Origin: JAPLHP01 sp963720375
GTDB taxonomy: Bacteria > Chloroflexota > Dehalococcoidia > UBA2247 > RBG-13-53-26
Direction of reading: 5' to 3'
Length of the DNA: 64,000 nt
NCBI GenBank assembly: GCA_963720375.1
Contig: CAVRFM010000002.1
Coordinates: forward strand, 62,001-126,000
Shown here: positions 43,625 through 52,864 of the stretch, piece after piece
How positions within the stretch are numbered: the stretch's first letter is position 1
Layout: every line of letters starts with the position of its first letter
Made by a program: the position numbers and the translations under genes
The notes under the pieces: generated by a model
The model's input: the letters and a program-made list of their open reading frames with translations, nothing else
Databases searched by the model: none
What the model was told of the DNA's origin: nothing

Positions 43625-45942
43625 ATGACGGAAGCGAAGGAAAAGAAGCAGAAGAAGACCAGGAAACAGCAGCAGGTTGAGAAGCTGATAAGGGCAGAGG
43701 ATCAGTGGGAGCCGGTCGGGCATACCCCCATGCCGGACATCGCCGATCTGAGAAACTGGGATATGCGGCTGATGAAGACCTACCAGCCCTTCTACGCGCC
43801 TTTCTGCGATGTGTGCTGCTTCTGCACCTACGGTAAGTGCGACCTCACCTGTGGAAAGCGGGGGGCCTGCGGCATCGACATCGCCGGCCAGCAGGGGAGG
43901 TTCATCCTTCTGGCCTGCTGCATGGGGCTGTCTGCTCACGGCGCCCACGCCAGACACATCGTCGACCTTATGATTGAAAAGTACGGCGAGGACTACAAAA
44001 TCGATCTGGGCAACAACGTCGCCGTTGAGGCACCCAACATCAGGACCGTGCTGGGGTTGAAACCGGAATCGCTGCGCGACCTGCGGACGGCGGTCGAGTA
44101 TGTGGAGCGGCAGTTGATCCATCTGATTTCGGCGCTCAATACCGGTCAGGAGGGCAGCAACATAGATTATGAGTCCAAGGCCCTTCATGCCGGTATGCTG
44201 GACCATGTGGCTATGGAGATCGCCGATATCGCCCAGATCTCGGGATTCAAATACCCTACATCAGTGGCCGAGACCCCGCTGGTAGGCCTGGGCACCGCCT
44301 CCGTGGATACCAGTAAACCCACTATTCTGGTGATCGGCCATAATCCCGCCTCTTCCGCCGCTATCATCGACTACCTCCGGAAGAACAGCCTCGACGATAA
44401 GGTGGAGTTGGGTGGTCTGTGCTGTACCGCTCACGAGGCGACCCGGTATTCGGATAAGGCCAGGGTGATCGGCCCCCTTTCCAGACAGCTCTACTACGTG
44501 AGAACCGGCATTGCCGATGTCATAGTGACCGATGAGCAGTGCATCAGGACCGACCTGGTAGAAGAAGCCAAGAAGGTGGACTCTGCCTTCATCGCCACCT
44601 CAGACAAAGCCTGCTACGGGCTTGAGGATGCCACCGAGATGGAGACGGATGACATAGTGAAGCAGATGCTGGAGCAGGGCAAGCAGTTCCTCATCCTCGA
44701 CCATGAGAAGGCCGGTGAGGTGGCCGTGAGAGTGGCCCTGGCGCTGGCACCGAAGAGGAAGAAGGAGCTTCTAAGCGAAAAGGAGGCCCGGAGCTGGCCA
44801 AGAGGTGCGTGCAGTGCGGCATGTGCGAGAGGGTCTGCCCCAACATGCTCCTCATCGGTGAAGGGATCAGCCAGGTAGCCCTGGGGAATCTTGACGAACT
44901 GAGGAATATCTTCGACAAGTGCCTCGGCTGCGGCAAATGCGAGGAGGAATGTCCTCACGATGTGCCCATCTTCAAGATCATGCAGGTGGCTGCCAGCAAA
45001 GAGGCCTACAAGATACGGGTCGGGCGCGGGCCCATTATGGATACCGAGATCAGGAACGTCGGGGCCCCCATAGTACTGGGAACCATCCCCGGCGTGGTGG
45101 CCTTCGTGGGCTGTTCCAGCTACCCGGATTTGAATGACCTTGTGGAGATGGCCGAGGAATTCGCTAAGAGAAAATACATCGTGGTCCTCAGCGGCTGTGC
45201 CGCCATGACTGCCGGTATGAAGAAAGACGCCGAGGGACGGACCATCTATGAAAAGTACCCTGCCAGCTTTGACGCCGGTGGAGTGGTGAACGTGGGCTCC
45301 TGCGTGTCCAACGCCCACATCACCGGAGCCGCTATCAAGATAGCCAACATCTTCGCCAGCCTCCCCCTGAGGGCTAACTACGAGGTTATCGCCGACTACA
45401 TTCTCAACCGCGTGGGGGCTGTGGGGGTAGCTTGGGGGGCTTACTCCCAGAAGGCAGCCGCCATCGCCACCGGATGTAACCGGCTGGGGATTCCCGTGGT
45501 CCTGGGGCCTCACTCATCCAAGTACCGCCGGCTCTTCCTTTCCAGAAAGGAAGAGGATAACTGGACGGTAATGGACGGCAGAAAAGGGGAACTGGTAGAT
45601 ACCGGCGAGCCTTCTCCGGAGCACCTGGCCTATGTCACCGAGACAAAGGAGAGGGCTATGGTCGCTATCGCCAAGCTGTGCATCAGGAAGAACGATACGG
45701 CACAGGGAAGGGCACTGAAACTGAATCACTACATCTCCCTGTACAAGAAGTATATGGGCGGCGGGCTCCCGCCGGACCTGCACCTGTACGTCAGGACCGA
45801 CAGAGACCTTCCCATTGTATATAAGAAGGAAGCTGCAGCATACCTGAAGGAGGTGGGCTGGAAGCCGAAACCTGTCCTGACCCTCCCCACCCTGATAGGC
45901 ACCTATCCCAGCAAAGTGCCCTTGGAGTCTGTCATTCACTAA
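43625..45942 (+). CDS. cdhA: CO dehydrogenase/acetyl-CoA synthase alpha subunit, archaeal (CdhA) type, one frameshift
   Basis: This interconverts CO2 and CO at a Ni-Fe-S cluster. The N-terminal part has clustered cysteines (C61, C64, C65, C67, C72, C76, C82) in FCDVCCFCTYGKCDLTCGK for the B/D clusters. Two ferredoxin motifs, CVQCGMCERVCP and CLGCGKCEEECP, lie between the halves and mark the archaeal-type alpha subunit; bacterial CooS/AcsA lacks them. The C-terminal part has FVGCSSYPD, VLSGCAAM and NVGSCVSNAH for the C-cluster. A missing C in the CCC run at 44787-44789 breaks the frame. Adding it gives EAPELAKRCVQC and a 772-aa protein, the expected size. Because every flanking module is intact, a sequencing error is the simplest explanation. 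Confidence 0.9.
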
Positions 45943-45959
45943 GAGAGGACGCGCATAGC

Positions 45960-46568
45960 ATGATTGAGGAATTCATCGCCGATACCGAGAAGCTTCTCGG
46001 CTACATACACCGCATCGAGAGGGGCCAACTCGTCTGCATTGGACCCGCCAGAAGGCTGGTAAAGAAGCAGGGCCTGGGTATGGAGCAGCTCGAAGAGGCT
46101 ATCCAGGCAGGCATGCGAAAAAGGATTTCCGCCTATCTCGAGAGCATCAGTGAGGGCGAAGACACCGAAATCTACGCTACCCTCATCAGAGAGCTGGGCA
46201 AAGAGCATGATTTAGACATAGCCGAACTGGAAAAGAAGATACTACAGGCCATGAAAGACGCCGACTTCAGGAGGTTTGCCCGCTACATCAATATGATTGA
46301 GAACGAGAACATTCACCTCATAAGTAAGGCCAGAGCAATTCAAAGGAAATACCGGATAGCGGGCCATCGCCTGGATGAAGCCATCAGACAGGGTGAATCC
46401 GCCTATCTGCTCCGTAATATCAGGCAGATCAGGAAAGGCCCCCGATTCCATCCGCTTCTGCCCCGCGAAGAGATACTGCTGAGGAGAATCGCCAGGAAGT
46501 TAGGGTACGAGGAAAAGCTTGAGGAAGCTATCAGGAAGTGGAGGGCTTTGAACTGTCACACTGAATGA
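45960..46568 (+). CDS. Hypothetical helical protein in the CODH/ACS cluster, 202 aa
   Basis: I do not recognise this protein. It starts MIEEFIADTEKLLGYIHRI at ATG 45960 and is almost wholly helical and highly charged, with no Cys motif, no membrane segment and no signal peptide. A loosely repeated pattern is visible: GLGMEQLEEAIQAGM, DLDIAELEKKILQAM, YRIAGHRLDEAIRQG and GYEEKLEEAIRKW, each about 60 residues apart. This suggests three or four copies of a helical unit. It lies 17 bases after cdhA and 60 before the NuoE-like gene, so it is part of the operon. A structural or assembly role is possible. Confidence 0.75.
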   Translation: MIEEFIADTEKLLGYIHRIERGQLVCIGPARRLVKKQGLGMEQLEEAIQAGMRKRISAYLESISEGEDTEIYATLIRELGKEHDLDIAELEKKILQAMKDADFRRFARYINMIENENIHLISKARAIQRKYRIAGHRLDEAIRQGESAYLLRNIRQIRKGPRFHPLLPREEILLRRIARKLGYEEKLEEAIRKWRALNCHTE

Positions 46569-46628
46569 CAGCAGGACATCCTGGGGTTTTCTCCCCGGGT
46601 CAGCCAGGAGAAAAGAGGAGGAAAGTAT

Positions 46629-47090
46629 TTGGCTGGAATCTCAGAGCTGGTGAAAAGGGTGGCGGTGGACAAATACCACAGAGACAGGGATATGCTGATC
46701 CAGATCCTGCTGGACCTGCAGGGTGGCCTCGGCTGGCTGCCCGCGGAAGTGATGGCAGAGGTGAGCCGGCAGTTGAGAGTACCCATAGCCCGCGTGTATC
46801 AGGTGGCCAGCTTCTACAAGGCTTTCAGCTTCTCTCCCAGGGGCCGTCACACAGTGACAGTATGCCTGGGGACTGCCTGCCAGGTACGGGGTGCGCCGAG
46901 GCTCCTGGATAGAACTACAGACAAGCTCAAGCTGGCACCGGGAGAGACATCGGCAGATATGCGTTTCAGCCTGGATACTGTCAATTGCCTCGGCTGCTGT
47001 GCTCTGGGGCCAGTCATCGTCATAGACGGGAAGTACCACAGCAAACCTTCAACTTCGGAACTGGAGCACTTGTTTGATGCAGCGAAATAA
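46629..47090 (+). CDS. NuoE/HndA-like [2Fe-2S] thioredoxin-fold subunit, 153 aa
   Basis: This is a 24-kDa-type subunit of NADH:acceptor oxidoreductases and electron-bifurcating hydrogenases. The N-terminal helical part (LVKRVAVDKYHRDRDMLI, GWLPAEVMAEVSRQL) is followed by the thioredoxin-like [2Fe-2S] domain with CLGTACQVRG and CLGCCALGPVIVIDG, the four-Cys set. The start is TTG 46629, because AGGAGGAAAG lies eight bases upstream and no ATG fits. It is followed by the NuoF-like gene after 10 bases and is therefore part of a flavin module serving the CODH/ACS complex. Whether it feeds NADH or a bifurcating unit is unknown. Confidence 0.92.
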   Translation: MAGISELVKRVAVDKYHRDRDMLIQILLDLQGGLGWLPAEVMAEVSRQLRVPIARVYQVASFYKAFSFSPRGRHTVTVCLGTACQVRGAPRLLDRTTDKLKLAPGETSADMRFSLDTVNCLGCCALGPVIVIDGKYHSKPSTSELEHLFDAAK

Positions 47091-47100
47091 GAGAGGAGAC

Positions 47101-49023
47101 ATGCCCGCTAAACTTCCCTCGCCGGAGGCACTGGAGACACTGCGAAAGGGCATACTGTCCGGAAGGGATCCCCTGAAGACCGGCATTACTGTCTGCGCCG
47201 GCACCGGTTGCCAGACCTATGGCGCCAGGGATGTCTTCGAAGCCCTCGTGGAGGAAGTCAAGAATCAGGGATTGGCAGACAGGATAGAGGTCAAGGCTAC
47301 CGGCTGCCACGGGTTCTGCGAAAAGGGCGTTATCGTCGTTACCTCCCCCGATGAGGTCGCCTACGTCAAGGTGAAGCATGAAGATGTCCCCGAAGTGGTC
47401 AGCGCCGTGGCCGGGAAGCGTATCGTGGAGCGCCTCCTCTACAGTGATCCTTCGACAGGCAAGAGGATTGCCAAGGAATCAGACATTCCTTTCTATAAGA
47501 ATCAGACCCGCATCGTCTTCGGCAACAACAAACGCATCGACCCCCAAAATATAGACGATTACATTGCCCTGGGCGGATACAGCGCCCTGGCTAAAGCCCT
47601 GTTCCGCATGAAGCCGGAAGAGGTGCTGGAAGAGGTCAAAAGGGCCAATCTGAGGGGCAGGGGCGGAGGAGGGTTTCCGACAGGCAGAAAGTGGGAGGAG
47701 ACCAGGAATGCTCCCGGCAGCATCAAGTACGTCATAGTGAACTGCGATGAGGGCGACCCCGGGGCCTACATGGACCGGTCGCTGATGGAAGGAAACCCGC
47801 ACAGTGTGCTGGAAGGGCTTATCATCGGGGCTTATGCCATAGGTTCTCACCAGGGATTCTTCTACGTTCGCCAGGAATATCCTCTGGCCTGCGAGAATCT
47901 GAACCTCGCCATAGAGCAAGCCAGGGAATATGGTCTTCTCGGGGAAAACATCCTCGGCTCCGGATTCAACTTCGCTGTGAAAGTGCACCGTGGTGCCGGA
48001 GCCTTTGTATCCGGAGAATCCAGCGCCCTCATGAGTGCCATCGAAGGAAAAGTAGGCGAACCGAGGATGAAATATGTCCACACCGCAGTCAGCGGGATAA
48101 AGGGAAGGCCATCGAATCTGAACAATGTGGAGACCTGGGCCACTGTCCCGCTCATCATAGAGAAGGGTGCAGAATGGTTCCGCTCCATAGGGACAGACGG
48201 CAGCAAGGGAACCAAGATATTCTCCCTGGTAGGAAAGGTGAACAACACCGGTCTGGTGGAAGTGCCTATGGGCATGACTCTCAGGCAGGTAATCTATGAT
48301 GTCGGCGGAGGGATACTGGGCGGGAAGAGGTTCAAGGGAGTCCAGACCGGCGGGCCTTCGGGCGGCATAATCCCTGAAAAGTACCTCGACACGCCCATCG
48401 ACTTTGATGCGCTGACCAGGCTCGGCTCCATGATGGGGTCCGGCGGCATGGTGGTCATGGATGAAGATACCTGCATGGTGGACGTCGCCAGATACTTCAT
48501 CGACTTCCTGTGCGGCGAGTCCTGCGGCAAATGTATTCCCTGCCGCGAGGGTCTCCGTCTCCTGAGGAAGGTTTTGACCGATATCTGCCACGGAGACGGA
48601 AAGCCCGGTGACATAGAGTTGATTGAGGAGGTAGCCGAAGTGATGGCAGATGCTTCCCTTTGTGCCCTGGGAACCACGGCTGCCAATCCCGTCCTGACAA
48701 CACTGAAATACTTCAGAGACGAATATGAAGCCCACCTGAAGGAGAAGCGCTGCCCGGCCAGGTTCTGCAAGGCCCTGACCTCATACTACATTGACCCCGC
48801 CAGGTGTTCGGCCTGCCTCATCTGTTTGAGAAATTGCCCTGCCGGGGCGGTCAACGGTGCCAAGGGCGAAATACACTGGATCAACCAGGAGAAATGCACC
48901 CGGTGCGGCGTATGTTTTGACGTTTGCCCGCCGCGCTTCAGCGCTGTGGTGAAAATTTCAGGCGAAACCCTACCACCACCTCCACCACCAGGAACCATGG
49001 TCAGCCGCAAGAAAGAGGCATAG
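47101..49023 (+). CDS. NuoF/HndC-like NADH-binding flavoprotein with extra Fe-S domains, 640 aa
   Basis: Domain order: an N-terminal thioredoxin-like [2Fe-2S] domain (VCAGTGCQTYG and TGCHGFCEKGV); the FMN/NADH core with RGRGGGGFPTGRKWE, NCDEGDPGAYMDRSLMEG and ERGAGAF-like VHRGAGAFVSGESSAL; an SLBB region; the [4Fe-4S] site ESCGKCIPCREG; and a C-terminal pair of ferredoxin motifs, CSACLICLRNCPAGAV and CTRCGVCFDVCPP. This is the HydB/HndC layout of NAD(P)-dependent and bifurcating enzymes. I chose ATG 47101 (MPAKLPSPEAL) with GAGAGGAG upstream; an earlier in-frame ATG overlaps the preceding gene. The two bases between its stop and the next ATG imply coupling. Confidence 0.94.
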   Translation: MPAKLPSPEALETLRKGILSGRDPLKTGITVCAGTGCQTYGARDVFEALVEEVKNQGLADRIEVKATGCHGFCEKGVIVVTSPDEVAYVKVKHEDVPEVVSAVAGKRIVERLLYSDPSTGKRIAKESDIPFYKNQTRIVFGNNKRIDPQNIDDYIALGGYSALAKALFRMKPEEVLEEVKRANLRGRGGGGFPTGRKWEETRNAPGSIKYVIVNCDEGDPGAYMDRSLMEGNPHSVLEGLIIGAYAIGSHQGFFYVRQEYPLACENLNLAIEQAREYGLLGENILGSGFNFAVKVHRGAGAFVSGESSALMSAIEGKVGEPRMKYVHTAVSGIKGRPSNLNNVETWATVPLIIEKGAEWFRSIGTDGSKGTKIFSLVGKVNNTGLVEVPMGMTLRQVIYDVGGGILGGKRFKGVQTGGPSGGIIPEKYLDTPIDFDALTRLGSMMGSGGMVVMDEDTCMVDVARYFIDFLCGESCGKCIPCREGLRLLRKVLTDICHGDGKPGDIELIEEVAEVMADASLCALGTTAANPVLTTLKYFRDEYEAHLKEKRCPARFCKALTSYYIDPARCSACLICLRNCPAGAVNGAKGEIHWINQEKCTRCGVCFDVCPPRFSAVVKISGETLPPPPPPGTMVSRKKEA

Positions 49024-49024
49024 G

Positions 49025-49660
49025 ATGGCAGAAATGATCACTCTGGTCATAGATGGCAAGCAGGTAGAAGCCGGGCAGGGAGCTACTATCCTGCAGGCAG
49101 CCAGAGCAGCCGGCATCGATATACCAACGCTGTGCGTACACCAAAAACTGCTGCCCTACGGGGCCTGCCGCATCTGCAGCGTGGAGGCTGAGAAGAATGG
49201 CCGGGTCCGCGTGGTAGCGTCCTGTGGCTATCCTGTCGAAGAAGGTCTGACTGTGAGAACCCGCAGCCCCAGGATAGACAGGATACGGAAGCTCCTTCTC
49301 GAACTGGTGGCCCCTCAGGCAATGTTCCAGGAGAATGTCGGCGGTGAGCTGAGGAGGCTGGCCGATGAATACGGGGCTGACATCCACCGCTTCGAGTCCC
49401 GACTCAATGCCAAATCAAACAGGTGTATCCTCTGCGGCCTCTGTGTCCGCTACTGCGAAGAGGTTGTCGGCGCCCCGGCGATAGGCTTCGTCGGAAGGGG
49501 GATCGAGCGAAGAGTGGTCTTCTACCCCGATATAGCCAGGAGAGTCTTTGCCGGCGGTATGGAGTGGGCTGAAGTCTGTCCCACAGGCAAGATAGGCGCT
49601 GAATCGGATGGCACCTATTTTGGCTTCACCGTTGAGGACTTCCTGGCGGGCAGGCTATGA
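49025..49660 (+). CDS. HoxU/NuoG-N-like Fe-S subunit, 211 aa
   Basis: This is an N-terminal plant-type [2Fe-2S] domain (ITLVIDGKQVEAGQGATIL, then IPTLCVHQKLLPYGACRICSVE) followed by a [4Fe-4S] site, RCILCGLCVRYCEEVVG with the last ligand in EVCPTGKI. It ends soon after that site, so it is a HoxU-like electron relay without a catalytic C-terminal domain (no H-cluster, no molybdopterin domain). Such a protein could carry electrons between the NuoF-like subunit and CODH. Its start is two bases after the NuoF-like stop, and the gene comes directly before the CODH epsilon subunit. Confidence 0.9.
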   Translation: MAEMITLVIDGKQVEAGQGATILQAARAAGIDIPTLCVHQKLLPYGACRICSVEAEKNGRVRVVASCGYPVEEGLTVRTRSPRIDRIRKLLLELVAPQAMFQENVGGELRRLADEYGADIHRFESRLNAKSNRCILCGLCVRYCEEVVGAPAIGFVGRGIERRVVFYPDIARRVFAGGMEWAEVCPTGKIGAESDGTYFGFTVEDFLAGRL

Positions 49661-49683
49661 GCAGTTAGTGAAGGAGAGGGAAA

Positions 49684-50235
49684 ATGGTTATGCCGCTTCA
49701 TCGGGTGAACGTACTTACCGGGACCAAGTCCGCCATCATTCTTGATGATGCCGCCGAGTATGCCGCGTTGATCCGGCAGGCCAGACGTCCCCTCCTGGTG
49801 CTGGGCCCCAGGCTATTAGAGAGTTCGCTGGGTGGGAAAACCCTCTTACAGTACGCTCTGGAGATAGCCAGGGCAGGCAGCATCCCCGTATGTGCCACGG
49901 CACACGTGAAAGGGAAGATGACGGAACTCGGCGTGAAGCCGGACAGCGAATACGATGCGGTGGAAATAGCCAACCATCTCAAGGACCCGGATTGGCGAGG
50001 AGTGAAAAAGGAGGGGAACCACGACCTGGTGATCTTCTTCGGTTTCAGGACTGACCTCGGCAACCAGGTGCTCTCCACCTTGAAGCATTTTGCCCCCCAC
50101 CTCAGGACCATGACTCTCTGCAAGTACGTCTTCCCCAACGCCGATTACTCCCTCCCCAACTTCAGGAAAGACGAAGACTGGAGGGAATTCCTCGATGAAT
50201 TAATATATAATCTCAAAGAAGGTAAAGAGGGTTAA
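49684..50235 (+). CDS. cdhB: CODH/ACS epsilon subunit, 183 aa
   Basis: The protein matches the CdhB family. It has an alpha/beta fold starting MVMPLHRVNVLTGTKSAII, with RRPLLVLGPRLLESSLGGK, SIPVCATAHVKGKMTELGV and HDLVIFFGFRTDLGNQVLS. CdhB binds CdhA in the archaeal alpha2epsilon2 CODH and is not found with bacterial AcsA. This supports an archaeal-type complex. ATG 49684 follows GAAGGAGAGGG. It is separated from cdhA by four genes, unlike the cdhA-cdhB order of methanogens, and is followed after 3 bases by cdhC. Confidence 0.85.
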   Translation: MVMPLHRVNVLTGTKSAIILDDAAEYAALIRQARRPLLVLGPRLLESSLGGKTLLQYALEIARAGSIPVCATAHVKGKMTELGVKPDSEYDAVEIANHLKDPDWRGVKKEGNHDLVIFFGFRTDLGNQVLSTLKHFAPHLRTMTLCKYVFPNADYSLPNFRKDEDWREFLDELIYNLKEGKEG

Positions 50236-50238
50236 GAG

Positions 50239-51468
50239 ATGGATTTCCACGTTGACATTGGGCCTCAGTACGAGGGTGAGACGATCAGAAAAGAGGATAT
50301 GTATGTCGAATTCGGCGGGCCGAAGGCCGCTGCCAAATTCGAGCTGGTCACCATGAAGAGGCCGGATGAGGTAGAGCATGAAAAGGTAGAGGTGGTTGGC
50401 CCCGACATCAAGGACATGCGGGAAGGCAGCAGCCAGCCACTGGCCATTATGGTTGACATCGCCGGAGAGAAACTGGAAAAGGATATGGAGCCTGTGATCG
50501 AGAGAAGGCTACACATGTATGCCAATTACATCGAAGGCATCTACCATATGAACCAGAGGAACGACATCTGGATAAGGTTGAGCAAGTCTGCCTTCGCCAA
50601 AGGGTTTAATTCCCTGAAGGAGTTCGGCGAGATACTCATCTTCCTCTTCACTTCGGAACTGTCTGTCATTGAGAAAATATCCGTCACTTTTATTACCGAT
50701 GAGAAGAAAGTACAGGAGTTGCTGCCGCAAGCCCTGAAGGTCTATCAGGCCCGTGACGAGAGGTTGAAAGGTCTGAGAGAGGAAGACGTCGATGTCTTCT
50801 ACGGCTGTATCCTCTGTCAGAGCTTTGCCCCGACTCACTGCTGCCTGATCACTCCTGAGAGGGTGGCCAATTGCGGCGCCATAAACTGGTTTGACGGCAG
50901 GGCTGCCTCGAAGCTCGACCCTGAAGGGCCTATCTTCGAGGTCCAGAAGGGCGATCTCATCGATCCGGTGAGAGGGGAATACAGCGGACTGAACCAGGTT
51001 GTGGCCGAGAGGTCATTGGGGCAATACAGTCAGGTCTATCTGCACAGCGCCTTTGAGCATCCCCACACCTCCTGCGGCTGCTTTCAGGCCATTCTTTTCT
51101 ATATCCCCGAAGTGGACGCCTTCGGCATTGTGCACCGGGATTTCGTCGGACAGACGGTCATCGGGCAGACCTTTTCACAGATAGCCGGGGCAGCCTCCGG
51201 CGGACGGCAGGTGGAGGGCCTCTGTGGAATAGCGCTGGAGCTTATCCGGTCTCCCAAGTTCTTCCAGGCCGACGGCGGACTCCGCAGAGTAGTCTGGATG
51301 CCCAGGGTGATCAAGGAACGGTACAGGGAGGCCATACCCGAGGACGTCTACGACAAGATAGCCACAGAAGAGACCGCCAAGGACACCGCCGAACTAATGG
51401 AATTCCTGGAGAAGGTGGGGCATCCCTGGATCAAGGGTGAGGTGGTGCTCCCCATATTGACCGGATAG
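50239..51468 (+). CDS. cdhC: Acetyl-CoA synthase beta subunit, short CdhC type, 409 aa
   Basis: This makes or cleaves acetyl-CoA from CO, a methyl group and CoA at the Ni-Ni-Fe4S4 A-cluster. Ligand cysteines are seen in YGCILCQSFAPTHCCLI (C190, C193, C201/C202), ANCGAINWF (C212) and TSCGCF (C279, C281). It lacks the N-terminal CODH-docking domain of bacterial AcsB (about 730 aa), so it is the short CdhC form. ATG 50239 is 3 bases after cdhB. The order cdhB, cdhC, cdhE, cooC follows without gaps. Confidence 0.94.
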   Translation: MDFHVDIGPQYEGETIRKEDMYVEFGGPKAAAKFELVTMKRPDEVEHEKVEVVGPDIKDMREGSSQPLAIMVDIAGEKLEKDMEPVIERRLHMYANYIEGIYHMNQRNDIWIRLSKSAFAKGFNSLKEFGEILIFLFTSELSVIEKISVTFITDEKKVQELLPQALKVYQARDERLKGLREEDVDVFYGCILCQSFAPTHCCLITPERVANCGAINWFDGRAASKLDPEGPIFEVQKGDLIDPVRGEYSGLNQVVAERSLGQYSQVYLHSAFEHPHTSCGCFQAILFYIPEVDAFGIVHRDFVGQTVIGQTFSQIAGAASGGRQVEGLCGIALELIRSPKFFQADGGLRRVVWMPRVIKERYREAIPEDVYDKIATEETAKDTAELMEFLEKVGHPWIKGEVVLPILTG

Positions 51469-51487
51469 GCCGGACAAGACATCTGCT

Positions 51488-52855
51488 ATGGCAATCAAAG
51501 GAACTGACCTCGTCAAGAAGCTACCCGAGTTGGGTAAGAAGAACTGCAAAGAATGCGGCTTCCCTACCTGTTTCGCCTTCGCCATGAAGCTGGCTTCGGG
51601 AGGGACCACACTGGATAAATGCCCCTATCTTTCAGCGGAGGTGAGAGCAGCGCTGGAGGATGCTCTGGCCCCGGCCATCAAACTGGTCACCATCGGTTCC
51701 GGCAAGAATGCTCTGCAAATCGGGAATGAAGAGGTAGTCTATCGACATGAGAAGTCCTTCATTCACCCCACCGGCATTGCCCTTCTCGTCGCCGACAGTG
51801 ACTCCGATGCAGTTGTAGAGCAGAAGATCAAAGGAATAAAGGAACTGCAGTTCGAAAGGGTCGGCCTGACCCTCAAAGCCGACCTCCTGGCCCTGAAGTT
51901 CGCATCCGGAGATAAGGCAAAGTTCCTGGGTCTGGTGAAGAAGGTCTGCAGCAATACAGATGTCGGTTTGCTTCTGATCTCAGAAGACCCGGAAGCGCTC
52001 TTCGCCGCCCGGGATATCTGTGGCGACAGGAAGCCTCTCCTCTATCCTATAACCGGGGAAAACATAGACCAGGCTATTCCCAGGATCAAGCAAAATCCCG
52101 CCCCGCTGGGTGTTAAGGCGGCCAGCGTGGAAGAGCTGGTCCCGCTGACCTCCAGATTGAAGGCCGAGAAGCTCGATGACCTGGTCTTGGATCCGGGCTC
52201 CACAAACCTCATGGAAGGCATCCGGGATCAAACATTGCTCCGGCGGGCGGCAGTGAAGCAAAGCTTCAGACCCCTGGGCTACCCCACGATAGCCTTCCCC
52301 TGTTCTATGACCGGTGATAGGCTGAAGGAATCGCTCATTGCCGCGGCGTTCATAGTCAAATATGCCTCTATAGTAGTCCTTTCTGACCTTGATAAACATA
52401 CACTCCTGCCACTGCTGCTGGAGCGGCTCAACATCTATACCGATCCGCGGATGCCGCTGTCGGTAGAAGAGAAGTTCTACGAGATCGGCAATCCCAACCA
52501 GGATTCCCCGGTTCTCGTCACCTCCAATTGGGCCCTGACATACTTCATTGTGTCTTCGGAAGTTGAAAGCAGCAGAGTCCCGTCCTTCCTCTGTGTCAAG
52601 AATACGGAAGGCCTGGGGGTGCTCACCGGTTGGGCAGCAGGCAAGTTCACCGGCGATAGCATCGGCCCCTTCATCAAGAAATGCGGCATAGAGCAAAGGA
52701 CGAAGACGAGGACATTGGTAATCCCCGGAAGGGTGGCCAGGATCAAAGGCGAGCTCGAGGAAGCTTTGCCAGGCTGGAAGATTGTGGTGGGGCCCAGAGA
52801 AGCCAGTGAAATTCCCGCTTTCCTGCCCGGCTTCGCCGCCAGCCTGAAGCAATAG
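51488..52855 (+). CDS. cdhE: Corrinoid iron-sulfur protein large (gamma) subunit, 455 aa
   Basis: The N-terminal [4Fe-4S] domain has NCKECGFPTCFAFAMKLASG and KCPYLS (C20, C23, C28, C45), followed by a TIM-barrel and a C-terminal corrinoid-binding domain (LGVLTGWAAGKFTGDSIGPF). It holds the cobamide that accepts the methyl group from AcsE and passes it to CdhC. ATG 51488 is 20 bases after cdhC. It may equally be named acsC. Confidence 0.94.
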   Translation: MAIKGTDLVKKLPELGKKNCKECGFPTCFAFAMKLASGGTTLDKCPYLSAEVRAALEDALAPAIKLVTIGSGKNALQIGNEEVVYRHEKSFIHPTGIALLVADSDSDAVVEQKIKGIKELQFERVGLTLKADLLALKFASGDKAKFLGLVKKVCSNTDVGLLLISEDPEALFAARDICGDRKPLLYPITGENIDQAIPRIKQNPAPLGVKAASVEELVPLTSRLKAEKLDDLVLDPGSTNLMEGIRDQTLLRRAAVKQSFRPLGYPTIAFPCSMTGDRLKESLIAAAFIVKYASIVVLSDLDKHTLLPLLLERLNIYTDPRMPLSVEEKFYEIGNPNQDSPVLVTSNWALTYFIVSSEVESSRVPSFLCVKNTEGLGVLTGWAAGKFTGDSIGPFIKKCGIEQRTKTRTLVIPGRVARIKGELEEALPGWKIVVGPREASEIPAFLPGFAASLKQ

Positions 52856-52864
52856 TGGGATAAC

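Noticed and set aside
44780..44795. Programmed frameshift joining the two halves of cdhA
   Set aside because: There is no slippery heptamer, stimulatory stem or internal Shine-Dalgarno, and the family is normally a single frame; error or mutation fits better.
47479..48735. Long open frame (418 codons) on the minus strand
   Set aside because: It lies fully inside the NuoF-like gene, has no domain or ribosome site, and is an antisense shadow of a GC-rich coding frame.
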